A DNA stretch of 64,000 nt from Pedobacter frigoris (GCF_005116445.1 NZ_SWBQ01000001.1:806001-870000), one strand, 5' to 3'; shown: positions 9,150 to 18,100, numbered from the stretch's first letter. Numbers and translations: made by a program. Notes: generated by a model not told the origin, from the sequence alone.

Positions 9150-11341
9150 TGAAAGGCCTGGTATTAAGTGGTTTATTATTGCTTTCTTGTGGCGCCTATG
9201 CTCAGGTATCTGCAGGTAAGCATGCTCCAAAGAAAGCCCAGCCCCAGATCAAGCAAGACTGGCTGTTGAAATCTTCTGCATATGAGGCGGAATGGATACA
9301 ATATACAGATAAACAGGAATTTTCCCTGGACAATGGATTGGTGAGGAGGACGTTTAAACTTCAGCCTAATCTTGCCTGTATAGACTATGTAAACCTGAGC
9401 AACGGACAGCAATTGCTTCGGTCTATAAAACCCGAAGCAAGGATCAATATCAATGGTAAGGACTATAATGTTGGCGGATTGAAAGGGCAGAAGGAAAATG
9501 CTTACCTGCGGATGCAGTGGCTGGATCAGCTGACTGCCGATAAGAATGATTTTCATCTGCGTGGATTTAAGGTGGAGGACATTGTTCCCCAGCTCAAATG
9601 GAAAAGTAAATTCTGGGCAAGCAATCATGAACAGCCAAAGGGGATAAAAGCATCCTTCAATTTTATATCAGATGTTCCTGAACTGGAGGGAATAGAGGTT
9701 ATTGTAAATTATGAGTTATACAGTGGTTTACCTTTAATTGTGAAATCATTGAGCATTACTAACAATGGATCGAAATCCTTCAAATTAGGAAGGGTAACGA
9801 ATGAAGTGTTGGGCATGGTTGAGGAGCAAAGTGCTGTTGTAGGTAGTCCGGAGCAAATGGCTAAGCCACAGGGAATTTATTTCGAAACCAACTACGCCTT
9901 TAACAATGCGATGAGGTATGACTTAAGTGACCAGACCACACATTGGAAAGTCGACTCTACTTATACTTCACAGGTAAATTACGATTATCAGACTCCCTGT
10001 CTGCTGGAAATTTATCCCAATCAAGCGCCAAACATAACCCTTGAAAAAGGAAGAATATTTAACTCTGTGCGTACCTATGAATTGTTGATAGATAGTTATG
10101 ACAGAGAAAGAAGAGGGTTGGCTATACGGAAAATGTACAATACGATTGCTCCATGGACCACAGCAAATCCTATCTTCATGCACCTGGTGAGCAAAAACGA
10201 TGAACAGGTGCGCACCGCAATAGATCAATGCGCTGCAACAGGCTATGAAGCTCTAATCCTGAGCTTTGGAAGTCATTGTAAGGTGGAAGATACATCGGCT
10301 GCGAATATTAAAAAATGGAAGGACCTGGCAGATTATGCGCACAGCAAAAAAGTCTTTATCGGTAGTTATTCTTTGTTCAGCTCAAGAAGGATAAGCGATG
10401 AGGATGATGTGATTGATCCCAAAACAGGGAAACCAGGAGGTGCATTTTTTGGTGGCCACGCACCGTGTTTTGGTAGTAAATGGGGATTGGGTTATAGAGA
10501 TAAGATAAAAACATTTTACAGGCAGACTGGGTTCGATATATGGGAAAATGATGGACCCTATCCTGGAGATGTATGCGCTTCTACGACGCATCCGGGACAC
10601 CAGGGACTGGAAGATTCGCAATGGATGCAAATGGAGATTCAAAAAGAATTATACCATTGGCTTAATGAAAAAGGCATTTACATCAATGCGCCGGACTGGT
10701 ATTTTTTAGATGGCACCCACAAAATTGCAATAGGATACAGAGAAGTGAATTTCTCATTGCCACGGGAAAATCAGATGATCCTGAACAGGCAGAATATATT
10801 TGATGGGACCTGGGAAAAAACGGCTTCCATGAGCTGGGGATTTGTTCCGCTTACAGCTTATCAGGGCGGTGGCCCCGAAGCTGTGTTAGAACCTTTAGAA
10901 GATCACCTGAAGGATTATGAACAGCTGATGATGCAATACTACGGCGCAGGCGTACAGGCGTGTTACCGTGGTCCGAGACTATATGATACTGACGAAACTA
11001 AAAACATGGTCATTAAGGTTGTGAATTGGTATAAAAAATACCGGAGCATATTGAATTCTGAAATTATTCATTTAAGGAGAGCTGATGGAAGAGATTGGGA
11101 TGGGATAATGCATGTAAACCCGTCACTGAAAACAAAAGGTCTCGTTATGCTTTACAATCCGTTAAAAGAAACGATCAAAAGAACCATAAAGATTCCGCTG
11201 TATTATACCGGATTAACCACTGTCGCTACTTTGAAAGAAAAGGAAGGTGTAGCTAAAAAATATACGCTCAACAGGCAATATGAAGTAGAGTACACTTGTG
11301 TTTTGAAGCCAGATAGCTATACATGGATACAAATAGAATAA
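9149..11341 (+). CDS. Secreted alpha-galactosidase-like glycoside hydrolase (clan GH-D-like barrel)
   Basis: The 730-residue precursor has a 19-residue signal peptide. Residues about 50-320 form a beta-sandwich domain; residues about 330-620 look like a TIM barrel. FDIWENDGPYPGD places an Asp (Asp468) where GH27/GH36 enzymes carry their nucleophile, and INAPDWYFLDG may hold further active-site acids. The C-terminal 100 residues are beta-rich. I could not match a single CAZy family with certainty: alpha-galactosidase and alpha-N-acetylgalactosaminidase are both possible. Coupling to a GH20 hexosaminidase suggests sequential trimming of an amino-sugar-containing glycan. Confidence 0.7.
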   Translation: MKGLVLSGLLLLSCGAYAQVSAGKHAPKKAQPQIKQDWLLKSSAYEAEWIQYTDKQEFSLDNGLVRRTFKLQPNLACIDYVNLSNGQQLLRSIKPEARININGKDYNVGGLKGQKENAYLRMQWLDQLTADKNDFHLRGFKVEDIVPQLKWKSKFWASNHEQPKGIKASFNFISDVPELEGIEVIVNYELYSGLPLIVKSLSITNNGSKSFKLGRVTNEVLGMVEEQSAVVGSPEQMAKPQGIYFETNYAFNNAMRYDLSDQTTHWKVDSTYTSQVNYDYQTPCLLEIYPNQAPNITLEKGRIFNSVRTYELLIDSYDRERRGLAIRKMYNTIAPWTTANPIFMHLVSKNDEQVRTAIDQCAATGYEALILSFGSHCKVEDTSAANIKKWKDLADYAHSKKVFIGSYSLFSSRRISDEDDVIDPKTGKPGGAFFGGHAPCFGSKWGLGYRDKIKTFYRQTGFDIWENDGPYPGDVCASTTHPGHQGLEDSQWMQMEIQKELYHWLNEKGIYINAPDWYFLDGTHKIAIGYREVNFSLPRENQMILNRQNIFDGTWEKTASMSWGFVPLTAYQGGGPEAVLEPLEDHLKDYEQLMMQYYGAGVQACYRGPRLYDTDETKNMVIKVVNWYKKYRSILNSEIIHLRRADGRDWDGIMHVNPSLKTKGLVMLYNPLKETIKRTIKIPLYYTGLTTVATLKEKEGVAKKYTLNRQYEVEYTCVLKPDSYTWIQIE

Positions 11342-11406
11342 TTCGAAATGAAAGACCTGTAAAATTAGAAGATCCTTTGTGATCACCCTGTTGCATTAAA
11401 CGACTG

Positions 11407-11430
11407 GGGCACTCATTTGAGTGCCCTTTG
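11407..11430 (+). terminator. Terminator after the glycosidase pair
   Basis: A perfect 9-pair stem, GGGCACTCA / TGAGTGCCC with a two-base loop, is followed by TTTGTCATTT. It lies 65 bases after the stop codon. Confidence 0.7.
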
Positions 11431-11458
11431 TCATTTAATCTATTAAGAAGATTGACCG

Positions 11459-11767
11459 TTAAAAAGGAGTGATACTTTCATCCAAGACCCTGTTCCATTC
11501 GGTGTGTCTTTTCATATAAGCAACTACAAAAGGACATAAAGGAATAAGTTGGTATCCGTTTTCTTCAATGTACGCAAGTGTTTTTTCTATTATTGCAGTG
11601 GCTGCTCCCTTACCCTGGAGCTCAGTAGGAGATTCGGTATGGATCAGCCACAGCTTTTTTCCGTGTTCCTTATATTCTATCAGTGCTGTATGGCCATCTA
11701 TTTCTAATTCGAACTGGCTTTTTGATTCATTTTTCACCAATGGTAATCCAAGATATTCTGCATTCAT
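11459..11767 (-). CDS. Small GNAT-family N-acetyltransferase (YjdJ type)
   Basis: The 102 residues match the short acetyltransferase type with an acidic N-terminal half and the acetyl-CoA loop at ELQGKGAATAIIEKTL, preceded by LIHTESP and followed by IPLCPFVVAYMKRH. The PLCPFV...Y segment is characteristic of this subfamily. Substrate unknown. It stands alone, convergent with the glycosidase operon. Confidence 0.85.
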   Translation of the reverse strand: MNAEYLGLPLVKNESKSQFELEIDGHTALIEYKEHGKKLWLIHTESPTELQGKGAATAIIEKTLAYIEENGYQLIPLCPFVVAYMKRHTEWNRVLDESITPF

Positions 11768-11854
11768 ATTGAAGGGATTTAATCACTGAATCAAACTTAA
11801 ATAAATTATCACAGATAAAGTAGATCACCATTGCATTCTGAAAAGGAAGACTGG

Positions 11855-11977
11855 TTATTTTTTTGTCTTCACTTTTTTTGCATCCTTTGCAGACGTCGCA
11901 TTTTCTGGTTCGGCACCTTTGGGTTTTTTCTGATCATTTATTTCCGCCTTGGTGGTTGTTGTTTTAGGACTTTTCAT
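11855..11977 (-). CDS. Very small lysine-rich protein, function unknown
   Basis: An ATG at 11977 opens 40 codons ending in TAA at 11855. The product is highly charged and low in hydrophobic residues (12 Lys; begins MKSPKTTTTKAE, ends KKVKTKK), so it would be disordered and basic, perhaps nucleic-acid associated. It lies in a 329-base gap (11768-12096) that holds nothing else I can identify. A chance ORF is possible. Confidence 0.4.
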   Translation of the reverse strand: MKSPKTTTTKAEINDQKKPKGAEPENATSAKDAKKVKTKK

Positions 11978-12099
11978 AAGCGTAGTATTTATTGTTTTTA
12001 TTACTAACAATCAGAAACCTTATTTAGTTCGGATAATTGGTGGTCTGCCTGATTAAATTTCAAAGCATTGCATATTATTTTTACAAACGGTAATAAGTG

Positions 12100-12129
12100 A
12101 ATGAATATTCATTTATAGTTGCAACTATA
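12100..12129. promoter_or_regulatory. Two abutting perfect palindromes, likely TetR operators
   Basis: 12100-12113 is the perfect 14-base palindrome AATGAATATTCATT and 12114-12129 the perfect 16-base palindrome TATAGTTGCAACTATA, with no gap between them. They end 9 bases before the ATG of the TetR-family gene. The position suits autorepression. AATGAATATTCATT resembles operators of TetR-family regulators; the assignment to this protein is inference. Confidence 0.7.
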
Positions 12130-12138
12130 TTAAATGGT

Positions 12139-12753
12139 ATGCGTGTAAGAGATTTAAACAAGGTTGAATTGGTAAAGCAGAAGGCTATTGAGTTGCTGGT
12201 TAGCGATGGCTTTGAAGGATTCACCATGAATAAGCTGGCCAAAGCCTGTAAGCTTTCCGTAGCTACGCTGTACATCTACTATGAGGATAAGGATGATTTG
12301 ATTCTGAAAATTGGCATTGAAGAGGTGCAGAGGATGGTGGCGATAATGCTTGAAGACTTTGATCCAGAACTTCCTTTTGCTGAGGGGCTTAGACAACAAT
12401 GGAAAAATAGAGCCAAGTGTATGATTGAGAATCCTTTGTCTGCACAAATGATAGAACAATTGCGTAATTCAACTTACCAGGATAAAATGTTCGAGAATTT
12501 TAAGAAGATCTTTGGTCTCCCACTCGGAAAGTTCATGCAAAATGCTGTTGACCGCGGGGAGATTAACGCCATACCTCTTGAAGTTTATTGGTGCGTCGCT
12601 TTCGCGCCTTTGTATAGCCTGATCAGATTTCACAATGACGGACAGAGTCTTGCGGGCTCAGCTTTTGTCCTCACCGACAAGATGATCTGGGATACCTTTG
12701 AACTAGTACTTAAAGCATTAAAAAAAATAAACCAATATGGAAATGGGCTTTAA
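12139..12753 (+). CDS. TetR/AcrR-family transcriptional regulator
   Basis: About 204 residues from the ATG at 12139. The N-terminal helix-turn-helix is clear: AIELLVSDGFEGFTMNKLAK, then ACKLSVATLYIYYEDKDDLI. The ligand-binding C-terminal domain resembles TetR_C regulators of efflux or lipid genes. A GTG at 12097 in the same frame would run through two perfect palindromes just upstream, so I prefer the internal ATG. The next gene overlaps its 3' end by 17 bases, so both are co-expressed, and the ligand may relate to that small protein or to the outer-membrane protein further down. Confidence 0.88.
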   Translation: MRVRDLNKVELVKQKAIELLVSDGFEGFTMNKLAKACKLSVATLYIYYEDKDDLILKIGIEEVQRMVAIMLEDFDPELPFAEGLRQQWKNRAKCMIENPLSAQMIEQLRNSTYQDKMFENFKKIFGLPLGKFMQNAVDRGEINAIPLEVYWCVAFAPLYSLIRFHNDGQSLAGSAFVLTDKMIWDTFELVLKALKKINQYGNGL

Positions 12754-12961
12754 AAATATTTTACTTTTTAAGACAGACATCCGGACAATCGAAGATAAAC
12801 AGCTTATTGCAAAAGTAATGGACGATAATAAAATAGATCAATGGACCGTGGACCAGCAAGATATTGACTGTGTACTCAGGATAGTCTCTGATAAACTTAA
12901 ACTTACTGACATCATTCAATTGGTGAGTCGAAACGGGTACCTGTGTGAAGAATTAACATGA
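12737..12961 (+). CDS. Small HMA-like ferredoxin-fold protein without metal-binding cysteines
   Basis: The 74 residues have a beta-alpha-beta-beta-alpha-beta pattern like heavy-metal-associated domains: ILLFKTDI, then helix IEDKQLIAKVMDD, IDQWTVDQ, DCVLRIVS, helix LTDIIQLVSRNG, YLCEELT. The CxxC metal site is missing, so it is unlikely to be a copper chaperone. It overlaps the end of the TetR gene. Start is ATG 12737, with ATG 12743 as an alternative. Function unknown. Confidence 0.75.
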   Translation: MEMGFKNILLFKTDIRTIEDKQLIAKVMDDNKIDQWTVDQQDIDCVLRIVSDKLKLTDIIQLVSRNGYLCEELT

Positions 12962-13060
12962 TAGCAGATTTTGTTTTTAAATGACACTATTTTATTCAAT
13001 ATTTGCTGCAGAGAAGTATATGGAATGGCTTCAGTAAAATACCCCTTATAACGACATTAA

Positions 13061-14089
13061 ATGACCATTAATAAAATCCCTGGACTTAAATTTTTATTCT
13101 TTCTAACTGTTTTTTCTTTCGCAGTGACTACTATTAATGCCCAGGAAGTAGAGGGTAATCTTAATATACATACATTTGCAGATAACAGGGAATATGCTAA
13201 ATCGGAGCGTTTTTCTCAAACTATCTTTGGTATCAGGTTCTCTCCGGAAATAGGATTACTTCTCGATTCCACGCATAGAATAAGAGTAGGATTCAATGCA
13301 TTACATGAATTCGGATCTCCAAAATTCACCAACAAAATTGATCCTGTTGTCTATTATGAATACCTTAAAAAGGATTGGAACTTCTACATGGGTGTTTTTC
13401 CAAGGCATAAGTTGCTTTCAGATTTTCCCAGGGCAGTGCTTACTGATACTTTCAATTACTACCGCCCAAATGTTGAAGGGATGTTGCTTAAATATGAAAA
13501 TGCAAACTGGAGGCAATTATTGTTCATCGACTGGACTAGCAGACAAACGGCTACAGATAGAGAGAACTTTATTTTTGGTTTATCCGGAAGCTATAAGAAA
13601 GACGTTTTTTTTATCTCTCATTATGCGATGATGCTGCATAATGCAGGACCGGCAATTGACATTCCGGGGGATCACATTCAGGACAATGGAGCTGCCGCTG
13701 TAAAAGTAGGGGTAGATTTATCCGGTCGGACATTTTTAGACTCACTGACCATCAATACCGGAGGACTAATGTCGTTCGAAAGAGTGCGTAGCATAGGGGG
13801 ATGGAGAACTCCAAAAGGCCTGTTGCTGGAAGTTCAGCTGGAGTACCGCAGGTTTGGCATTACTAATTCATTTTATACCGGAGAGGCGCACAACATTACT
13901 TATGGAGATCAGTTTTATACCGCCAAGACATACAACAGAACTGATCTTAGTTGGAGACCCAGAATATACAAGGGCATTGAAGGACAATTTACGCTATCTT
14001 TCCATTTTCTTGAAGGCGTGATTGATAGTCAGCAGGCGTTTGGTATCCGGTACAATATTACCGGCAGTAAGTCCCTTAAGGGGAAATAG
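13061..14089 (+). CDS. Predicted outer-membrane beta-barrel protein, function unknown
   Basis: A signal peptide (cleavage after TTINAQ, about residue 28) precedes about 315 residues with alternating hydrophobic/aromatic strands, many Tyr, Trp and Phe, and an RYNITG-type terminal strand. No plug or TonB box is present. It is probably a porin-like barrel or an outer-membrane sugar/phenotype protein. It starts 100 bases after the HMA-like gene and may be part of the TetR-controlled unit. Confidence 0.65.
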   Translation: MTINKIPGLKFLFFLTVFSFAVTTINAQEVEGNLNIHTFADNREYAKSERFSQTIFGIRFSPEIGLLLDSTHRIRVGFNALHEFGSPKFTNKIDPVVYYEYLKKDWNFYMGVFPRHKLLSDFPRAVLTDTFNYYRPNVEGMLLKYENANWRQLLFIDWTSRQTATDRENFIFGLSGSYKKDVFFISHYAMMLHNAGPAIDIPGDHIQDNGAAAVKVGVDLSGRTFLDSLTINTGGLMSFERVRSIGGWRTPKGLLLEVQLEYRRFGITNSFYTGEAHNITYGDQFYTAKTYNRTDLSWRPRIYKGIEGQFTLSFHFLEGVIDSQQAFGIRYNITGSKSLKGK

Positions 14090-14183
14090 GTGAAGCTTTG
14101 GAAAAAAAACTGGCTGAAGTAATCAAATAAATTTGGTGCTTTGGTGGCTAATTACATAACTTAGCCTTGAGAGCGTTAATTTA

Positions 14184-14225
14184 AAAGCGGGATGTTCGCC
14201 ACAGGCGATGCCCGCTTTCTTTATT
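14184..14225 (+). terminator. Terminator after the outer-membrane protein gene
   Basis: Stem AAAGCGGG / CCCGCTTT encloses an inner stem TCGCC / GGCGA, followed by a T-rich stretch (CTTTATTTCT). It lies about 95 bases after the stop at 14089. Confidence 0.75.
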
Positions 14226-14300
14226 TCTAACCGTTGCCCTCCTATAATTTCACTTCACTATTATGTATATTGGCAAAATATTATTTGACAGGGGCCTGAT

Positions 14301-15824
14301 ATGAAGAATTTCAAAACGCTAAATGAGAAGATCAACAGCCATGTATTGAAGGAAGTTGAATTGAATGATGATATTCGCCAAAAAGAACTGCTTATTGCGG
14401 TTATGCAATTGGCCGAGGAACGAGCAGCAACCTTAACCGCAATTATCGAATCTTCTGAGGACGCAATCATCAGTAAAAACCTGGAAGGAATTGTGACCAG
14501 CTGGAATTCTTCGGCTGAGCGGATCTTTGGCTTCAGTTCAGAAGAAATGGTAGGTCAGTCTATCTTAAAATTAATTCCCCAGGACAGACTGGAAGAGGAG
14601 CCCCATATACTCGGCAGGTTGCGCGCCGGAGAACGTGTAGAACATTTTGAAACCAAACGCGTTACTAAATATGGTGAGCTTATAGATGTATCACTGACGA
14701 TCTCGCCGGTTAAAAATCAGGCAGGCGAAATTATTGGTGTATCTAAAATTGCAAGAAACATCACTCCTTTAAAACGTGCAGAGGAGAAAAGTGCTATGCT
14801 TGCAGCCATCATTGAATCTACTGATGATGCGATCATCAGTAAGGATCTGAATAGTATAATTACCAGCTGGAATATCTCTGCCGAAAGGATTTTTGGATAT
14901 ACTGAGCAGGAAATGATCGGAGAGTCTATCTTAAAACTGATTCCGCCAGACCGTCTTCAGGAGGAACCTATGATCCTTGGCCAACTAAAAAGCGGGCAAA
15001 GGGTAGATCATTTCGAGACCCAGAGAATGACCAAACAAGGTAAACTGATCGACGTTTCCCTGACCATCTCTCCGGTGAAGGACAAAGCCGGAAACCTCAT
15101 TGGCTTATCGAAAATAGCGAGGGACATTACCTATAAAAAACTAGAAGAACAAAGGAAGAATGACTTTATAGCCATTGTGAGCCACGAGCTCAAGACTCCG
15201 CTAACCTCCATGAGGTCATATATTCAACTGGCATTGGCCAAAGTGAGAGAGAAACAAGATTCCTTCTGTGAGAATGTATTGGCAAGGGCAGAGGTACAGA
15301 CAAGGAAAATGTACCTGATGATCAACGATTTTCTGAACCTGTCCCGGCTGGAAGAAGGAAAAATGTCTTTAAACCTGTCCAGGTTCAATTTGACTGAACT
15401 GATAGATGAAATAGTGGGAGATGCCCGTATTTTGGCCCCTGCTCACGTTATAGCATACCAGAATTGTGATGAAGTGATGATTGATGCAGACAGGGAGAAG
15501 ATCGGACAGGTTATAAACAACCTACTGAGTAATGCCGTAAAATACTCTTCCTCAGGTACCACAATTAATGTCGGTTGTGAAATCTCTGCAGAAAGAGTGC
15601 TGGTCAGTGTCGCAGATCAGGGGTTCGGTATTTCCAGTGAGGACCAGAAAAGACTTTTTAATCGCTTTTACAGAGTTTCAAACGATCAGATAAAGAACGT
15701 TTCGGGGTTTGGGATAGGATTATATCTGGTCTCAGAGATATTGAGACTGCACGGCGGTAAGGTTAAAGTGGAGAGCGAGCAGGGTAAAGGTTCTGTGTTT
15801 TCTTTTGCTTTAAAAACAGCATAA
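14301..15824 (+). CDS. Soluble double-PAS sensor histidine kinase
   Basis: The 507-residue kinase has two near-duplicate PAS domains (about 42-155 and 163-278; both contain AERIFG and ISPVK), HisKA with His295 in VSHELKTPLTSM, and HATPase_c with N-box NNLLSNAVKY (406-415), G1 DQGFGIS and G2 GFGIGLYL. No transmembrane segment or signal is visible, so it senses a cytosolic cue such as redox state or a ligand. No response regulator lies nearby: it is an orphan kinase. It converges tail-to-tail with the next gene, with a single base between the stops. Confidence 0.92.
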   Translation: MKNFKTLNEKINSHVLKEVELNDDIRQKELLIAVMQLAEERAATLTAIIESSEDAIISKNLEGIVTSWNSSAERIFGFSSEEMVGQSILKLIPQDRLEEEPHILGRLRAGERVEHFETKRVTKYGELIDVSLTISPVKNQAGEIIGVSKIARNITPLKRAEEKSAMLAAIIESTDDAIISKDLNSIITSWNISAERIFGYTEQEMIGESILKLIPPDRLQEEPMILGQLKSGQRVDHFETQRMTKQGKLIDVSLTISPVKDKAGNLIGLSKIARDITYKKLEEQRKNDFIAIVSHELKTPLTSMRSYIQLALAKVREKQDSFCENVLARAEVQTRKMYLMINDFLNLSRLEEGKMSLNLSRFNLTELIDEIVGDARILAPAHVIAYQNCDEVMIDADREKIGQVINNLLSNAVKYSSSGTTINVGCEISAERVLVSVADQGFGISSEDQKRLFNRFYRVSNDQIKNVSGFGIGLYLVSEILRLHGGKVKVESEQGKGSVFSFALKTA

Positions 15825-15825
15825 G

Positions 15826-17328
15826 CTATTCCTCATAGTTGTCATCCTGCATGAATGTTATAATGACCTTATAGGCTGTTTTTTTCTCCCAACGCGCTAT
15901 CAACCAGGCGACAAAACTCAAAGTGAAGATATCTGTGTTTTCTGATTGATCCAGTAGGCTTAAAACCTCCTGTTTATATGCGTGATCAAAAACCACGTCG
16001 GGTTTTATCAGGTATTTTTCAACCAGCCTAAGATACAAGATAACGCGTTCCTCCGAAGTTTTCAACAGATACTTCTTATATCTCCGTCGGAAACTGTTGA
16101 GCCGGGACATGGCAAGCTCGATGTTAGAGAGCTGTGCGTGGACCAAAATTTCCATCAGATTCTTTCGAATGGTCCATAGCATGCCCATCTTTTTTTCATA
16201 CCAGGCATCGGTGCGTGTCAACAAAGTCAATTGTTTCAAACTGCCCCGATCATCGCACAAGGCTAGAAACATGGTCAGACATATTCGTATATCCTCGATA
16301 TCTTCCGGTTTAGATATATGCTTTGTATTGGAGAGCGATTCCTGCAATATCGTAATTGCATCCTCAGCAAAGCCTGTAAAGAACAATTTGAGGCCAGAGA
16401 GTAACTGATGACGTAAATAAAACAGCGTATAATAAGAACTATCCGTCCTCATTAAATCTATCATTTCCTTAAGGTAAGATTCGCTCTTTATGAAATCCTT
16501 TCGCCGCAGATGAAAGTTTGCTAAAAAATATAAGATGGATATGTGGTAAAAAAGATAAGACTGTTTTTTATCCGTTTGATCTTGCATAAATTGATTTGTC
16601 CGGTTAATGTAACGTGCTATCAATCCGTAATTCTGCTGTATTGCCGCGTATTCATTCGCGATGAAAAGAATTTGATAAATGGACTTGTAGGTCATTAGGT
16701 CGTTTATAGAAATTTTGTACTTCCGGATGGTCATCAGCATCAAGCGCGTCAGATTAACGATCTTCCCTTTCAGATGTATTTGCTGCAGTTCCTGCCTCAA
16801 AAAGGCATAGGCCATATTGAGCTTTGCCTCACGTTGCATATCCGACTGGTTCCGTGTGAAGCGGGCGGTCAAAGCTTCGAGGTCTTCGACTCCCGGCAGA
16901 TGGGCATATTGCAGCTTCAACAGCAAGAGCTCATTTAGCAAATTAAACTGCTCCAGATGTGCAGCCAGGCGTTCGGCCTTATCCAGGCATTTGAATGCTG
17001 TCTTGATTACATCATTTTCTAACAGAAAACGGCCCACCACTACCAGGCGCAACGCATCATAGGTGTCAGAATGATTGCTCTCAAAGGTTTTCTGCGACAG
17101 GAATAACAACAAATTATCCTGTAGCCTTTTACGTAAAGCATGATATGCATCATTATTTTTCTCTGAATTGTAGAGCTTGTTTATGCCATTTATATCGTTA
17201 GTTTCTATCAAATCAAGCAAATGCAGATTTTTCACATCTGCTCTTTTGTTTTTTCGCTGCAAAAACTGCCTGAAAAGCTTTTTGTCCGTAGTGTTGAGTA
17301 GGTTGACCAACTCCGAAAGCGCATCCAT
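15826..17328 (-). CDS. Large all-helical repeat protein of unknown function
   Basis: The 500 residues are almost entirely predicted helix, rich in Leu, with TPR-like spacing in places (KSESYLKEMIDLM, AEDAITILQESL). There is no signal peptide, membrane helix or catalytic motif. The N-terminus (LVNLLNTTDKKLFRQFLQRK) resembles a small helical scaffold. It looks like a cytosolic protein-interaction scaffold found in Bacteroidota; no partner can be proposed from the neighbours. Confidence 0.75.
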   Translation of the reverse strand: MDALSELVNLLNTTDKKLFRQFLQRKNKRADVKNLHLLDLIETNDINGINKLYNSEKNNDAYHALRKRLQDNLLLFLSQKTFESNHSDTYDALRLVVVGRFLLENDVIKTAFKCLDKAERLAAHLEQFNLLNELLLLKLQYAHLPGVEDLEALTARFTRNQSDMQREAKLNMAYAFLRQELQQIHLKGKIVNLTRLMLMTIRKYKISINDLMTYKSIYQILFIANEYAAIQQNYGLIARYINRTNQFMQDQTDKKQSYLFYHISILYFLANFHLRRKDFIKSESYLKEMIDLMRTDSSYYTLFYLRHQLLSGLKLFFTGFAEDAITILQESLSNTKHISKPEDIEDIRICLTMFLALCDDRGSLKQLTLLTRTDAWYEKKMGMLWTIRKNLMEILVHAQLSNIELAMSRLNSFRRRYKKYLLKTSEERVILYLRLVEKYLIKPDVVFDHAYKQEVLSLLDQSENTDIFTLSFVAWLIARWEKKTAYKVIITFMQDDNYEE

Positions 17329-17458
17329 ATTTTGTAATATTGTATATAAAAGTACAATAATTATAAAATTATATCGTCAGTAATTTTTACATTCTGCTTT
17401 TTACAGATCTGTTTTATAGCTGACATTTGCTTTCATATTAATCAAAAAACAAAATAAT

Positions 17459-17926
17459 ATGGAATCGCTACAACACAAAACAGAAGAAAACTCAGCTATC
17501 GTAAAACATGGTGAGAAAGTTAGAAACCCATTTAAGCCAACTGCCGCATTTATCGGCGCCTCTTGGTTTGCCTTGTTAACGGGAACAGTAGGATATTGCA
17601 TTGGCTTATGGAATGCAGGTATGGAGTTGAACGAAAAAGGCTATTATTTCACCATTTTATTATTCGGTTTATTCGCTGTGATCTCTGTGCAAAAAAGTGT
17701 CAGAGATAGGGCAGAGGGACACGCCGTTACAGATCTTTATTACGGCCTCAGCTGGTTTGCTACCATCGCCGCAATGATCCTATTGACTATTGGCCTTTGG
17801 AATGCAGATTTGACTTTAAGTGAAAAAGGATTTTATGCTATGTCATTCTGCCTAAGCATGTTTTCGGCCATTGCCGTACAAAAGAATACCCGCGACGCAA
17901 AAATGTTTGAGGAAAAAGAACTGTAA
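17459..17926 (+). CDS. YiaA/YiaB-family inner-membrane protein
   Basis: The 155-residue protein has two copies of the YiaAB two-helix unit: FKPTAAFIGASWFALLTGTV to about residue 80, then LYYGLSWFATIAAMILLTIG to about residue 140. Each ends with a similar tail (AVISVQKSVRD, AIAVQKNTRD), which shows an internal duplication. Four membrane helices in total. Function of the family is not established. Stand-alone gene followed by a hairpin terminator. Confidence 0.88.
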   Translation: MESLQHKTEENSAIVKHGEKVRNPFKPTAAFIGASWFALLTGTVGYCIGLWNAGMELNEKGYYFTILLFGLFAVISVQKSVRDRAEGHAVTDLYYGLSWFATIAAMILLTIGLWNADLTLSEKGFYAMSFCLSMFSAIAVQKNTRDAKMFEEKEL

Positions 17927-17940
17927 CGTAGCGGTTGCCA

Positions 17941-17980
17941 CCCCGCAGCGTATTGCCTGGCAAGCCTGCGGGGTTTATTT
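17941..17980 (+). terminator. Terminator after the YiaA-like gene
   Basis: Perfect 8-pair stem CCCCGCAG / CTGCGGGG followed by TTTATTT, 15 bases after the stop. Confidence 0.75.
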
Positions 17981-18040
17981 AGGAGTGTCGCCATTTCGGT
18001 AAATTCATTCGTCAGAATTGACGGCTCTTTAAAATGCGAA

Positions 18041-18100
18041 AAGCCTGCTATCGTTACGATTTGCAGGCTTTAGCTTTTTCTGGCGGGGAAGGAGGGAGTC
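18041..18100 (-). pseudogene. Stub of a tRNA 3' end with its terminator
   Basis: On the minus strand, GACTCCCTCCTTCCCCGCCA (18100-18081) looks like the last 20 bases of a tRNA gene: 3' T-stem, acceptor CTTCCCC, discriminator G and encoded CCA. It is followed by a 9-pair hairpin AAAGCCTGC / GCAGGCTTT (18071-18041) like those behind the two intact tRNA-Ser genes. Sequence upstream of the stub is unrelated to a tRNA. This is what an attachment-site remnant would look like; a chance match of 20 bases cannot be excluded. Confidence 0.45.

Noticed and set aside
12097..12138. GTG start giving a longer TetR protein
   Set aside because: The extra codons run straight through two perfect palindromes that are best explained as operators, and the ATG at 12139 gives the typical TetR length.
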